DNA of 64,000 nucleotides, from the NCBI RefSeq assembly GCF_030867095.1, contig NC_081826.1:248166251-248230250 (forward strand), read 5' to 3'. The stretch comes from Alligator mississippiensis. Lineage: Eukaryota > Chordata > Crocodylia > Alligatoridae. The translations under genes and the position numbers were made by a program. The notes under the pieces were generated by a model that saw only the letters and a list, made by a program, of their open reading frames with translations, searched no databases and was not told the origin of the DNA. Of the stretch, positions 22,831 through 38,484 are shown piece after piece. Numbering within the stretch: position 1 is the stretch's first letter; the number at the start of each line of letters is the position of its first letter.

Positions 22831-23881
22831 TTGTAACACTTACTAAATAACTGTGGGTGAGAGTGAGGGCAAATAAATAGCTTTCACCTGACTATGCCAA
22901 CAGGCGTCTGTATCCTATAGTTAAGCCCAAAAATAGAGGGTGCAGACAGGTATAACATTTGAAGCAATTCCAAATGTAACAGGCTTCAAAACATTATTAA
23001 AGTAATTGTATAAAACACTGTACAGACATATAGCCTCTGTTGCACCCCCTCTGCCCTGCAGCACTTCAAAATTGCTATGTTCTTCCCCTCCTCCCATCCC
23101 CCCACCAGAACTGAGACGCAAGTAGCAGGGAGATAGGCAGGGATTGGGGGCTGTAAACCTGGAGTCCTGGCTACAGCAAGCAGGAACAGGGGGCTCAGTG
23201 CCCTGCCTGCCAGTGGGTGGGGGGGGTAAGAGTGCTGCATTGTGGGAATCTGGATGACTGACATAGTGTTTCTAAGCAATTTGAAACATTTTCTGCTTTT
23301 TTTTCCTCTATGGACATATTAAAATGTTTATATTATTTAATGACATATGAAAAATAACTGCATAGATTTGTATTTAGTTCTGTGCTGTTAGTGCATATTA
23401 CTGACCTTGTCAATTGTTAATTTTAATTTGAATTATTCATTTTCACACAGGTTTTTCAAAGTGAGAGAAATCATTTTAGCCAGCTTGTTATACCACACAT
23501 GATTATCCTTCTATATTTTCTAGTGTGTAAATGAAATGCAGTTTCCATTTTCAGTAGCAGCAGTTTCTTAAAGTCAGTCTTAGGACTCGGGGAAAGTGAT
23601 GTGTTGACAGCACTAGAGACGAAAGCTGTCTCCACATAACAGAGGAAGCACAGAGTTAGCAGTGCAAGCTTCCTACACATAGCCCCATTAATGTGTTTCA
23701 ATCATGACTTTTAGATAACACCTCTAGGGATGCGAATAGTTCTGTCTCCATGACTACTCAGTCCTTGGCTTCGTTTCTGAGACAGTCAATAAGAGTAGCA
23801 ATTGCACTGATTTTATATTGGAACTTGATTACATTGTAGACCATACCAAATAGGCTATGATTAAATTTTAAAGGTATATGT

Positions 23882-24149
23882 CAGTGGTTCTCAACCTTTT
23901 TTAGACTCAAGATGCCCTTCATTTTCAAGGCATCCCCTTGGAAAATGCCAGCTCTTCATTTTCACACATTTTTTTCACTGCAGAAAAATAGAGCAATTCC
24001 TCTATTGCTAAAAATTCAAAAAATCATAACAGATCAGAATCTTTTTGACACTGTGAATTTCTGTTAGAAATCTCTGGATTTAACTTGTGAACTATGGTTG
24101 TATACCTACCAGCATTAACATTGTGCGACACCCTGGTTGAGAACCCCTG
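23882..24149. mobile_element. hAT-type MITE
   Basis: The 268-bp element starts CAGTGGTTCTCAACC and ends GGTTGAGAACCCCTG, near-perfect inverted ends of the common amniote hAT type. Flanks gtatatgt and gtgtatat agree at 6 of 8 positions, a decayed 8-bp duplication. The interior is AT-rich and non-coding. Confidence 0.85.
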
Positions 24150-24429
24150 GTGTATATGAATTCTTTCCTAATGTAGCAAAAACCCCAGTTTTTCTTTATG
24201 TTAAAATGCATTCTCTCCTCTTCCCCAACCATTTCTGACTTGTTCTTTCCCTATTCCCTATAGATAAGTATAAGTGAGTTAAGACATAGGATAAGCTTCA
24301 GCATTTTATTTTGGTAGCAAGTTGTATTTGTTTTGTTTTGTCTCCTTCTTTATATTGTATAATTATTATGTAATATAAAACAGTAAAAATCAATATAAAC
24401 TGTTTTACTGATACTATATGATTTAGGCC

Positions 24430-25185
24430 TACATATGTAATTTAGCATAAGTCATGTCAAGTTTCCATTTTGTTTGTCAAGTCTCCATCTTGTCCCCAGG
24501 TCCTGTTGTGTAACCTATGACTCATACCTAGCCCTCCTATGTAACTTGGTTCCTGAATGAATGGGGATGAATGAGGGTGCTTGAGAGACAATGGCAGTAG
24601 GTGTTAAAATAGTTCCCTCTGAATGAACAAACCATCAAAACCAATACCTAGACCAATGACCCAGCCATTGGTACCACCCTCAGCATTCAAGAAACTAAAG
24701 ATGAGGCAACCCACCATTGTACCAAGGCTGCACATGCTCAGTAAGAACACCTGGAACCCTCTGGAACAGGACTGACATTGCCTGGACAGGCCCTCCCTGT
24801 AGGAGATCGGATGTAGTCTGCCCCATAAAAAGGGGTAGTGAAGACTGACTCCTTGGGACACCCTCTCCATCTGGACCAGCACCATGCCACACCACCTATC
24901 CACCCAGAGGCCCTGCCAGCAACCCCCTCTCTGGACAACACCTGCTGGACAAAGACCCCATTCCAGCCTGGATGGGTAGCTATCACCCCCACCCCTGTTC
25001 AACCAAGTATTTGGACTCATTCTGTTTCTCTTTCCTACCTGGACTCCAACCCTTCCACTGAGTCTTTCTCCTGCTGCCAGTGTGTGTGTGTGTGTGTGTG
25101 TGTGTGCAATTGTCACACCCTCTTGTCTAACAGCACAATATTGAGATCCTGAGAGTTGGTCTGACCCCACATGGCAACACTAACA
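24430..25185 (+). other. possible LTR-like block
   Basis: From about agtctccatcttgtcc to ccacatggcaaca the composition and layout (an A-rich TATA-like cataaaaagggg at about 24823, C-rich downstream part, TGACCCCACATGGCAACA end) resemble a solo LTR. No target duplication was found, so this is weak. Contains the (TG)n run at 25080-25106. Confidence 0.3.
25080..25106. repeat. (TG)n microsatellite
   Basis: About 13 TG units. Confidence 0.97.
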
Positions 25186-25193
25186 GAAACAGG

Positions 25194-25895
25194 AGTGTAG
25201 GTTGTAGCCATGTTGGTCTAAGGACATAGGCAAACAAGGTTCTTTGGGAAAATCTGATATCTTTTATTAGACCAACTAAATAGTTGGAAAAATTTTTCTC
25301 AGCAAGCTTTTGGGTTAAAAATCCTTTGTCAAGCTGAGGAAGCATCTGCAGTTGGTGTGTGTACATACCAGAAATCTATTAAAGACAAGAATACCCAATT
25401 GCTGGTGGGGGCACATTTCTCACAAGAAAACCTCTGTCTGTCTCTGTCTGTCTGTCTCTGTCTGTCAGTTCTAATCCTCAAGGGGAATTTACAAAATACT
25501 TTTCACAGACAAGACTATGAACTTCACTTCATCAACCTTCTGCATACAAAAAGCCATGGACTAAATATAGGCATTGGATTTATGACACATTATATATGAC
25601 TCCCCTGGTATCTGTCCACTATTTATCTGATATATTCATCCCCTCTCTTCCCCCCAACTTGGCTCTCACCCACTGACTCCTCAATTTACCTAGTCAGTGA
25701 CTGGCTTTCTTGCATGCATACCAGCCTCTGGCCTCTTTACTATTCATTCCATTCAGGAAGAGCGCACACACCAATTGCGGATGCTTCCTCTGCCTGATGA
25801 AGGGTTTTTAAACCCAAAAGCTTGCTAAGAAATGTTTTTCTAACTATTTTGTTGGTCTAATGAAAGATATCACGTTTACTCAAAAAACCTTGTCT
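25194..25895. mobile_element. fold-back element, most complete copy
   Basis: The left arm (gtgtaggttgtagccatg, then gatatcttttattagacc, caagcttttgggtt, gctgaggaagc) and the right arm (gcttcctctgcctgatga, aacccaaaagcttgc, ggtctaatgaaagatatc) are inverted copies of about 120 bp. They enclose about 0.4 kb of non-coding sequence. The interior starts with a (TCTG)n run. No transposase is present. Confidence 0.8.
25434..25467. repeat. (TCTG)n tract
   Basis: Imperfect TCTG/TCTC tetranucleotide run inside the fold-back element interior. Confidence 0.9.
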
Positions 25896-26017
25896 TCCTA
25901 ACAAAAATACACATCAGCATAAATAATTCTGTATGTTAAACTAGAACTGTAATCACTGTAAAATAGCTGAGATGAGTAATTCAACTGAAGATTTAACTTC
26001 CAGATTCAAATGTGAGA

Positions 26018-26105
26018 CCTGAGAAAGGGCAATGTGATACCTGAAAGCTTGTCTAAGTCTAGCCCAACCATGCAATTGGACAAATAAAACATATCACTCA
26101 CAAAG
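26018..26105 (+). repeat. degenerate relative of fold-back arm
   Basis: gacctgagaaagggcaatg, cctgaaagcttgtct and ggacaaataaaacatatcac follow the same order as the arm (gatgaaggg, gaaagcttgc, taataaaagatatc). Divergence is high. Confidence 0.45.
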
Positions 26106-26828
26106 AATCTTGCTTCTTGCATATTTTTTATCTTACCTATTTTTTTTCTTGGCACTATACTCAGCTCTTAGGCATGCCTATACTACATTTCTACGAGGTC
26201 CTGACTACCTCCTATGAAGCAAGTCACTCTTATGCTATCTCATGTGGGCTTATTGACACGTGCAGTGCCACTCCTAGGCGGCTACATTGCCTCATTTCTA
26301 GTTTTTAGCATGTAAAGGACCAAGAGGGAGAAGATGTGCTTCACAGTGGCAGTTTTGGGAGCAGATTGGAAGGACTATAAGTATGCCATTAGTTGACACA
26401 TTTATAATCTAAATCTAATATTCTGGTTTGAGTTTCAAGAATGAGTTCAAGCATTAAGTCTACAAAAACCAAATCGGAATAAAACAGAGCCCATATTTTT
26501 CATTTACCTTCCTTTGATGATTTTCCATCATTCACTTAACAAATCTGACAGGTTGTATCGTCACAGTTTTTCTTGAATCTTGTGGCATGATGATATATAG
26601 TCTCTGAATACAAATGAGGGAAGGAATAATCATTTGGTGATTTGGAACAACTGTTTATAATAGTACCTTCAAATTCCTTCCTAGAAATCCCTGCTGTATT
26701 GCTTCCACACTCAAATTGCACAGATAAGTATAAATGATGTGGAAGACTTTGAATTTTACAAATGCTAAAAGACAAATATATAGCTCAATTGTAGAAAATT
26801 TTAGTTAACCACTATATAAAGGTTATGG

Positions 26829-27522
26829 GCCTCTTTACATGTGCAGGTAAAATCATGATTGGATCTAAGGCACAAACCACATAATTGTGCCTCCTGCCAT
26901 GCCATAACTGCATGGCAGGAGGCGTGATTGTGGGATCATGCATTAGATCCAATTGTGTCTTATTGCTGGTGCAGGAGGAGCCTGGGATCATGATCCTGGG
27001 CTCCTGCACTGGATCCCATGGCTATGAGTTCTGCAGCTGATGGGGCTCAGTGGGGCCAGCATTTCCTGCACTGACACCACTATGATCGATGTGGGCTGCA
27101 GGGCATGCTGCGAGGGGCAGCACTGGGAGTGCTGTCCCTGCTGTGAGCATCTTCAGCTGTGGGGCTCTCAGCAGGGCCAGTGTCCTCCCCTCTGCTGCAA
27201 GCCCCGCCCCTCTCAAGCCTCGCAGCAGGGGCAGCATTCTTCCCACTGCAAGTCCTGCAGCTGACAACGCTACCACCACTGTGAGCCCTGTCAGCTGTGG
27301 GGCTGGCAGCATCCCTGCAGCTGGGAGCCCCTTAGTTGATAGGGCTCCCAGCCACAAGGTAGCGCTTGGCCACACATTCAATTAATGGTGTGATTTAAAA
27401 CAAGGTATAAAAGCTAACTTTGTGGCTTATTGCTTAATTTGTTGAACATGTAGCTTGGTCACAACTTAAGGCATGATTGCCTCATTAATTACACATTAAG
27501 TGTAATGTGTAGAGGGAGCCTG
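26829..27522. mobile_element. MITE with GC-rich core, related terminal type
   Basis: Subterminal palindromes (cctcctgccatgccataact with tgcatggcaggagg, and gggatcatgatcctgg) flank a core rich in CTGC/GCAG (27.03-27.35 kb). The ends gggcctctttacatg and (inverted) ggctccctctacac are only similar. No clean target duplication was found. The 60-119-codon open frames in the core run on both strands, a sign of composition rather than coding. Confidence 0.55.
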
Positions 27523-27692
27523 AGTTACAAGAACCATAGTGAAAATTTCATCTGAAATTTTAAGTGGTTTCAGTTGATAATTAAGTTCTAGAATAGAAAA
27601 ATAAAGCATTTGATCCACCTTCTAGATGTTTGTGCATAGTGGAGCCAGCTTCCCAAAGCACCTGTTAAAAGAACAAAGGGGCAGTCACTCTT

Positions 27693-27985
27693 AAGGCAGA
27701 CAAGGTCCTTTGGGTGAATCTGATATCTTTTATTAGACCAACTTAAATAGTTAGAAGAAAATTTTTAGCAAGCTTTTGGGTTTAAAAATCCTTCGTCAGG
27801 CTGAGGAAGTCTCTGCAGTTGGTGTGCAAGGACTTCCTCAGCCTGACAAAGGGTTTTTGAACCCGAAAGCTTGCTAAAAATTTTCTTCCAACTATTTAAG
27901 TTGGTCTAATAAAAGATATCGGATTCACCCAAAGAACCTTGTCTGCCTATGTCTTTAGACTAACACAGCTACAACCTACACCCTT
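27693..27985. mobile_element. fold-back element, pure palindrome copy
   Basis: Both arms of the family face each other with almost nothing between: ggacttcctcagcctgac and gtcaggctgaggaagt lie about 25 bp apart around 27826. The arms extend about 120 bp each to cagacaaggt and accttgtctg. It is an internal-deletion derivative of the 25.2-kb type. Confidence 0.88.
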
Positions 27986-29849
27986 AAGTAAATTTTAGAG
28001 AGGTAGTTAGCCGCTTTAGTTTGAAGACAGACAGAAGGCTGGGTAGATATATACCTTATAGATTAACTAACTAAATAAAATATAGAGAGAGCAGAACCTT
28101 TTTGTGAACCCAGGTTCATACCATTTCTCATCTCTATAGCTTACCATATTTCATATTTGTGGATGGGGGGAAAAAGATACACATGGTTCCTGGGGGCCCA
28201 CAATAGACTAGTGCCAATGCTAGGACAGAGTGAATCACAAAACTAAATAATTTTTATCAGTTTTTATCAGTTTGTCAGCAGTGACAAAGAATGTATTGGT
28301 TAAGGTATTTATGAATTACTGAAATGCAAAGAAAAATATAATACATTACTATATATATTTTATTGTGAGCTATAGTGATATAACTGAATAAAGGTAAGTG
28401 TGCAATTCTCTGGTTTTGCAGTCAAGATTCAACATTCAGAGAAAGTATAACCCACTAAGGCTATGATCTGGAATTTAGATCTGGTAGCATTAAATATTCT
28501 GTGCTTACAGATTCCAAAGTTAATGGAATTCCATAAAGGCCTGGAGGATTTGTTCTAAGAGATTCTGATCAGGACCCCAGGCTTAAGTAAAAGAGAGCAG
28601 GGAATAGATATATGACTAAGGACAAGACCTCTGACTAACTACTGCTTAGTTCTCATGAAACCATAGCTTTCTTTCTACAAAAAACCTAGAGCAAAATTAA
28701 ATGTAAAACTTATAACAGCAACAAAATTATGGCAGCTTCACACAGGACACAATGCAGACCTGAAATGAAGAAAGTCACCTTCTTAGACCTTTCCTTTTCA
28801 AATCGATTTTTTAGAACATATTTGGTTGTCTTTTAGCTTTCCTGGTTGCCTTAGAATCTCAAATCTGCTAGGCTTTTATAGCTCTGACTCCCAGAAACCA
28901 TTGAAGCTATGCCCTGTCACTTTAAGCGAAATGCCTATGCATTTGTTGTTGACTTTTAAAGGCATTCTGTCTTATTATAAGTCTCATGGCTGTGGAAATT
29001 GTAGAGTTTTCCTTTTTATCCACTGATACTGTAGGAAGAACATGAAAGCAGTCCATAAAATTTTGCCAGATTTTGTGAAGGAAAAGGTCAAGTAATAGCT
29101 CAGAACAACCCTCTGCCTAAAACTTATTTACCAGATTCTTATGACAAAAAATCCTAGTTTATAGTCATATAGTTCCTCACATGAATACCTATTAGGAAAT
29201 CTGATGTATCCCCACAAACGGCAGGGGAAGCAATGAAAATAATGGTCTCAGTGTCCTTACCAACATTAAAGCCAGAAGAGGGCGCAACGTCTGGTGATAT
29301 AACATGGGAGATGATTAAACTCCACCATGCTCTGGATACCAGTATTTCCAGCCTCAGAACGTTGGGATGTTGCAACACATAGGACTGCCTCTACTGCAGC
29401 CAGCACTCCCTATCTCCCAGCACCTAATCATGCTGATAAGAGCACCCATAAATTACTTCCATTTGGGACATCGCTCAGAAGAAAAATGATTGATCTTCCA
29501 TCACAATAGTTCTGCTTTTAGTCAGTATATAAAGGCAATGAATGACCTTATGTCCTATGGTGCGGAGAGTGTGCATGTATATATGGGTGTCTTTGTAAAT
29601 GTATATATGGATGTCTACAAGAGGCTGCATTTCTTGCTTCTCTCCAAAAGCCTTCTCTGTCTTGCTTCTTGCCAAAAGCTGGGATTGCCACTGATGTGTG
29701 CGCCATAGTAACTATGCTGAAACTTTCAAACGTGAAATTTGAAGGCTTAATTTTATGAGATTTAAAAGTCGATTTTGCAAATTCATATATGAAAATTATG
29801 TCTAGTGCCCCTGCATTTGCAGAATCTAAGGGCATTTATAAATAAACTC

Positions 29850-30110
29850 TGGGAGGTGAGGTGGGGGGTGCTTTAATTAGCAAGCATCATGTATATCAGT
29901 GTTCCTGAAAAAACTGTGCCCACTGAAAAAATGGTGGTAGGACGACTTAGTTTAAAGCGCCCTGCTGCCATTTTTCAACATGGGGACACTGATACACATG
30001 ACGCTGAAGTGCTGGAGCACTGTAATTTCTGAGCTTCAGCAGATTTGATTAATTGAGTCTGTTCTGACACGCTGGATTTACAGTGGGTCAAAGCAGCCTC
30101 CCTCCATGTG
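29850..30110. mobile_element. hairpin MITE, family with CTTTAATTA arms
   Basis: Shares with copies at 54.08 and 55.49 kb the order: ggtgctttaattag-like arm, aaaatggtggt, ctgccattttt, catggggacactgatacac. The homologous stretch identifies the family even though the ends are not resolved. Confidence 0.6.
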
Positions 30111-30551
30111 TAAGAGCCTGTAAGTGCCCTAAGTGCCTGTAAGTGCCAGGGTCCCTATAAGTGCCCTAAGTGCTTCACAGTCCTGAATGTAGTCATCTTC
30201 ACAACACCCCTATGTGGTAGGGAAAGATTTGTATCCTCCTTTTACAGATATTGAACTGAGCTATAGAGAGAACCACTGATTTCCCTAAGCTCACATAGGA
30301 ACGCCAAAGCAGAGCAGTGAAGTGAATCCAAGCCCTCAGAATCCTATACTGCTGCCCCAGCCATTGGATTCCTCTGCCCAGTGAGAACACAACTGGAAAC
30401 ATTTTTTAATAAGCTTTGCCAAAAAAAGAAAAAGTAACCAATTCTACCTAGCTGTATATTTGGGTCTGTAGGTTTCTGCTGGAAGTGTTGGGACAGAAGA
30501 CTCTACTACTAGATTTTCTGAACTTCTTGTTGCTGGCCATTTTGGAGAGTA

Positions 30552-30863
30552 CAGGAAACCCTCAGTATTCATGGGTTCAGCATTCATGGTTTCAAATATT
30601 CACGAATGCCAAACCCACATTTTAAATACATTTTAAACACTTACCAGAGCTCCTCAGGAGCTCTGCGCTTGCTGCCACTGGGCTTCTGCCACCATCACTG
30701 GGCTCCCACCACCACCGCTGGGCACCCGTCATCGCCACCGGGGCCGTGCCCCCCCAGGCACCAGGGGCACTGAGTTCATGAATGCAGACTGCGTTCATAA
30801 ATGCAGTGTCCTATTCGTGGATTTCACCATTAGCGGGGATCACAGGAACGCAAGGGTTGCCTG
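30552..30863. mobile_element. pogo/Tigger-like MITE
   Basis: Ends CAGGAAACCCTCAG and, inverted, CAGGCAACCCTTGCG are flanked by TA on both sides (30550-30551, 30864-30865), as in Tc1/mariner-pogo elements. The core has a (CCACCG)-like triplet-rich GC stretch. There is no transposase. Confidence 0.8.
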
Positions 30864-31269
30864 TACTGAAAAAGCAGGATTTCTGGTGAAGCACTAGCTC
30901 ATTTTTTTTTCTACTCCTGGTCTTCTGATCAAGTTTTTAGTGAAGGTTTTAATTTTATCCAAAATCATTCATCTATCTCTACTTCTTATCTCTACTTCTA
31001 CTGAAGGAGATCCCATCTGCATGGATATTCTGGCCTCATCTCCAGTATCTATACCTCACATATGCAAATTAATGTGCCTCCATTGGGTCTAATTTTAGGA
31101 AGCTATCCATTATCATCTAAAGTTTCTGCCTCATATTGAAAGTAGAGGTATGTCTCTATGGACAAGGTAGGAATATGGAAATAGCTTGTTACACAGTTGA
31201 TCTTGCCAAAACTTTTCAATTTATGCTGCAATATATAGCATAGTTTCCTCCTGCTTAATGTAGTAGTGT

Positions 31270-32630
31270 AGATTCATAGATTGTAAGGCCAGCCCCTTGT
31301 ACCAAGCAGGAAAGATAACTGGGGGTCAGGTGACCCCAGCAAGCTGAAAGTCTAGTCTCTTCTTGAAGATTTTTCCAGGGTGGGTGATTGCATCACCTCT
31401 GGAAGCAGCTTATTCCAGTCTGGACACCCTGACTATGAAGATGTTTTTCCTAATATTGAGCCTGAATCGATCTTCCAGGAGCTTGTGGCCATTACTCCTG
31501 GTTTTCCTCTTGGGTACCCTGATGAACAGTTGCTCACCGAGTCCTTGATATAATCCCCTCGTGTAGTGGTAAGCTGCTACCAGGTCCCCTCTCAGCCTTC
31601 TTTTCCTCAGGCTGAAGAGTACCAGATCCCTCCTCCTTTCCTCGTATGGCTTGCCTTTTAAGACTCTGATCATACAGGTGGCTCTTCTTTGGACTCTCTT
31701 AAGCTTGGCCATGTCCTTGTTAAAGTGTGGTGCCCAGAACTGGACACAGTACTCCAGCTGCGGTCTCACCAGTGCTGAGTAGAGCAGAAGAATCACCTCC
31801 TTGGTTTTGCTGGAGATGTATCAATTGATGCATGCCAGAGTATTATGTGCCCTACTGGCTACAGCTTTGCACTGCTGACTCATATTCATACTATGGTCTA
31901 TTATTACCCCCAGGTCCCTTTCATTCGTGGTGCTAGTCAGTTTGGTGCTGCCAAGCCTGTAGGTGTGCTGGGGGTTACTCGTCTCGAGGTGGAGCACTTT
32001 ACATTTCTCAGTGTTGAACTTCATCAGGTTCTGATCCGCCCAACTTGCTAGCTTGTCTAGGTCTGCCTGTCTCTGTAGCCTATCTTCAAGTGTGACCATG
32101 CTCCCCCATGACTTGGTGTCATACACAAACTTGGCCAGTGAGTTCTTTACCCGCACGTCCAAATAGTTAATAAAGATGTTGAAAAGTACTGGACCGAGCA
32201 CTGACCCTTGCAGGTCACTGATTCCCACTTCTTGTCAGGATGACACAGATCTGTTCACTACAGCTTCCTGGGTTCTATCCTGCAGTCAGTTTCTCACCCA
32301 CCTGACTGTCTTGGAGTTAAGCCCACAATCTGCCAATTTTCTCACGAGGACATTGTGGATTACTACATCAAAGGCCTTTTGAAAGTTAAGGTAGACAATG
32401 TCAACCTGCTCTCTCGTGTCCAGGTTGCAAGTTACCTGGTCATAGAAGGAGATGAGGTTGGTAAGGCAAGACCTGCCCACGACAAAGCCATGCTAGCTGC
32501 CATTCAGAATCTTACCTTCTGCAACCTTATCACAGATAGACTCCTTGATGAACTTTTCTAGGATTTTCCCTAGGATGGAAGTTAGACCAATTGGCCTACA
32601 GTTACCCGGGTCCTCCCTCCTGCCCTATTG
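31270..32630 (-). mobile_element. CR1 LINE, 5'-truncated and decayed
   Basis: On the minus strand, three frames (32286-32480, 31821-32228, 31410-31796) carry, in order, GRSCLTNLISFYDQV with DIVYLNFQKAFD, then GSVLGPVLFNIFINYLD with FVYDTKSWG, then RPQLEYCVQFWAPHF and the RRLRGDLVAAYHY tail. The catalytic FADD box reads FVYD. It ends near 31270 with a CR1-like 3' terminus. It is older than the copy at 4.5-6.3 kb, judging by the number of breaks. Confidence 0.92.
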
Positions 32631-34475
32631 CAGAGGGGATGTATCTCAGCACACCCTCTGCAACGATGAAACCCAATGCCATCTCACTCAGGATGTGCTG
32701 GCAATTTCAGAAGGGGACAAAAAGGTGCACAGAATAGTACTTGCTATGCACACATGTTGGTAGACTGTTGGGCCTCCATTGCTTGTGGCATTTGGGGCTC
32801 TATGCACAGGCATTAGATTGGTTTGAGTATCTCTAGGCCTGCCTGCAACGCAGAAAACATGCAATGGATTTGTTTCTCTTCCACACCATCACATTTTATG
32901 CTTAACATCTGCCTTTTCAGCTCTCCTCAGCTTCTATATGAGCTGCAAATACACAGAATGAGCAAGTATATGAGAAAAGCATAGTAACTAGCACCTTGGA
33001 TGAATGTGAACATAGGTGCATTGCTTCTGCTCCTAACTTGTTTTTTTGAGGAAAAAAATTGCAACAGACTCTGTCAGAAACAGATAAGGAAAAAAAGCTA
33101 AAGAGATTTTTGGACTAACTTGGTAGCTAAAGGGAGGAGGCCAAGAAATGTGGATTTTAAAATCTAGATTCACATTTCTGATATCATCTCCTATTCTTTT
33201 ATTTAGATCTCAATAAACTTTTATGGATTTGCATTAATGCTCCTAGGAGTAACAGAGCAATGCCACTGATTTCAGTGAAGCTCTGACTTCTCTCGATAGA
33301 CATGAACAAGCATGTAGAACTAGACCTGATTTCCTGGTGGTTTTGTGACGTGAACAGATGCGCTGTATAGGTTGACTAACCTCACATTTGGGTCTAAATC
33401 AGAATTAAATTAGATCTCCAGAGTTGGAGAAAGTTTAATTAACGTTCTAAACAAACAAATATGGTTTGGGTTGGGTTTCTTAATATGTGGTGTCAGTCCT
33501 ATCTTACTGTGAGCAATATGACTGAAAGGAATCACCCTAAGCTGTCTACCTGGTTTATTCAAACTACCGTTGCTATGGCTTCTGAATACCTTCCAACTTT
33601 AATTTAAATCTAAAAAGTAGGGAAGCTAAAAAAACCAAATCTTCAGGGGCTTTCTATACATATGATAAGAAAGTTGGCAAAGTTTTATAACCTATTTTCT
33701 ATTCTGTATCTTTTTAAATATAGAAGCAATATGTAATATATTATATATATTATGAACCAAGTCCTGATGTGTATATGTAATAAACCGCTTCAAAGTATAT
33801 AATGTAGATTTTAAAACACAGTCCAAAAATCCTTTACAGCACTCATCTAAAATCAAATCAAATTTCTGTTAAAGTTCAATCAAATGACTTCCTTGACTTT
33901 GCTAGAAATTGGATTAGGTGCATATCCCTCTCAAATAACTGTGGATTTAGACAACGGAGCATTTGTTCACCCTAGACAATCTAACACTACTCATATAAAA
34001 AAAAATTGCATAGATTTAAACTGGAAGACATGCAATAACAAGACAAGTCACAGTATAGCAAAACCTTGTTTCTTTGGTGAAACAGAAGCAGATATAAAAG
34101 TTACAAAGATTTAGACTTTCATTCACAAAAACAGACATTCACATTATACACTATACAAGATAATATAAATAGAGAAAAGTATTATGTGCATTGTAGAGGA
34201 GGAAAAAATGTACAGGTCAACACAGTGGTGTACTGCCATGAAGAACGCACAAACGTCAAGTTACACTGGATGTAGCAGTCAATGGAATTTCTTAAAGATG
34301 CTGTTTGCAACTGAACTACTGTATTTGCTAAGAAGCTATGGCACATTTACTTAATGAACAATTCAATCTAGCACAAACTCCTACATGTTAATTGTATTTT
34401 AATTTTTCCCTTTTACTTGCTACTCTTCATCATCTTTGCCTACCACCAATATAATAAATGAGTCCCCTACATAAT
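32631..34475. other. intergenic sequence 3' of VCAN
   Basis: AT-rich, no repeat family recognised. It includes possible further poly-A signals on the minus strand near 33.2 kb, so a longer VCAN 3' UTR is not excluded. Confidence 0.5.
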
Positions 34476-36018
34476 TTTATTTATATTATTTTAATTACCT
34501 CAAAAGTGTATGATAGGGTATTTATCATCTTTTTATTTTTGCAGTGTCCAAAAGTATGCGGGGGCTTTGCAGAAAATACCAAAGAAATATGGTTCCTGCT
34601 GTGGAGGGCTTATTTTAAAAACTATCATCTTATTTTAAAAACTACCATCTACATTTACTATACATGTTCAGGCCAATGACAGAGTGGAATGGGATTTAAA
34701 AAAACGGAAAATCCCTACATATACACTGCATCTACAACAATCTATCATCTTTTTGTGCACACAATTCTTTTTAGAAAGCCATGATTCTGATGCTTCTATA
34801 AGTCACAGTTTTCATCCCTTTCATTACAAACAAATTATCCTGTTTTTAAAAAAAAATTGTTCACCCAGGAAATAGTAGTTGAATTGAACTGTGGTTCCAA
34901 GTGCATCAGTGGAGGTCAGGGGCTAACGATAAACTACTGAACTCTTCCAATTTTCTTTGCATGGGTAAAATAACATCCAATAAATTAAATCAGTATGGCT
35001 TACTTCATTTATTTATGTACGCTTCACAGCTGCAGCATTCATACACAAACATTCATTATTTTATAAAAAAGATTAAAAAATGGTTATATATACAAAATTA
35101 TTTACTTTTTGGATTTTTGTTTGGTTTTTTTTTTTAAAAAAATCCCCCAAATCCTAGGTCTATCTCCATTTTAAAATGCAGAGACCTGTAACATAGACCT
35201 GTGGTTAGTGTTGTGAAAATCGTTTTTAAAAAATGGCCCTGGTTGAGAGAGTTAATGTATTAGCACTTTGATTTTTACAGGCCCTCCTTGTCATATATAA
35301 GTCCTCCATGCAGTCCTTTCTCATGAATGATGAATCCAGTATGGAGAGCAGGAAAAGTTCCACATTGCAGTCCCTAGATCAGGCTTGATCCCACTTTATG
35401 TGCTACTTCTAAGTTCTGCATCTCTTGGACACAAACTTTATCTCTGAAAGGGGATGGCAGTGTCCAAAATGACATGTAATTTGTGTTTATCTTCACCTGC
35501 TAAAAATATCTTTTAAGTCAATGCAATTATTGAAACCATTTCCAGCCAAGATGAATGTCATTCAACAACCTAATCATGATTAAAGACCTCTGAGGCCATA
35601 TAACCATAAATATGCTTGAACTTAATGTGACTTCATTTTATATACAGGATTTTAAAAACAACACACAATTAAACATCATTAAATCATCTTATTTACATTT
35701 TCATTGGTGCTATAATTGAGCTGTTTAACTATTGCAGTTGGCTGGTTTACATTATCCCATGGTCCCCCACTGATGGCATACAGAAAGCTAACCAGCCTGA
35801 CTGGCTGGAAATGGTTTCCCCCAATTTTTGTTCTTTTTTTTTTTTCCTTTCTTTCTCACTTTTCTGACAAACATCAAATTTTTTTGCAAAAATGTGTTGT
35901 GAATACTGGAGTCCATAGTTTCAAAATGATTCAATAATACTCCTATAAGTGATAGAAAAGGCACAGTAAGTTAGGACTTTGGCTGAAATGGTGAATATCC
36001 CCATTCACCATTTAGCAT
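34476..36018 (-). other. VCAN: probable VCAN 3' UTR
   Basis: This AT-rich, repeat-poor stretch follows the stop codon on the minus strand. AATAAA signals on that strand lie at 35008-35013 and 34476-34481. The farther one gives a 3' UTR of about 1.55 kb, in the range expected for versican mRNA. The true cleavage site cannot be fixed from sequence alone. The lack of interspersed repeats compared with both flanks supports transcribed, constrained sequence, but this is an inference. Confidence 0.5.

Positions 36019-38484
<2,466 letters not shown>

Larger units (their letters stand above)
27986..31269. other. intergenic sequence, MITEs only
   Basis: Besides the hairpin MITE (29.85 kb) and the pogo-like MITE (30.55 kb) nothing is recognised. 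A tandem word (taagtgccctaagtgcctg) is at 30120-30170. Confidence 0.55.

Noticed and set aside
27022..27385. Cys-rich 74-119-codon frames that look like a small secreted protein
   Set aside because: The Cys codons come from TGC-rich repeats in a MITE core, the frames overlap on both strands, and there are no splice or promoter signs.
1..34000. Search for HAPLN1 exons (link domains) downstream of VCAN
   Set aside because: No link-module pattern was recognised on either strand; the gene is presumably farther away.
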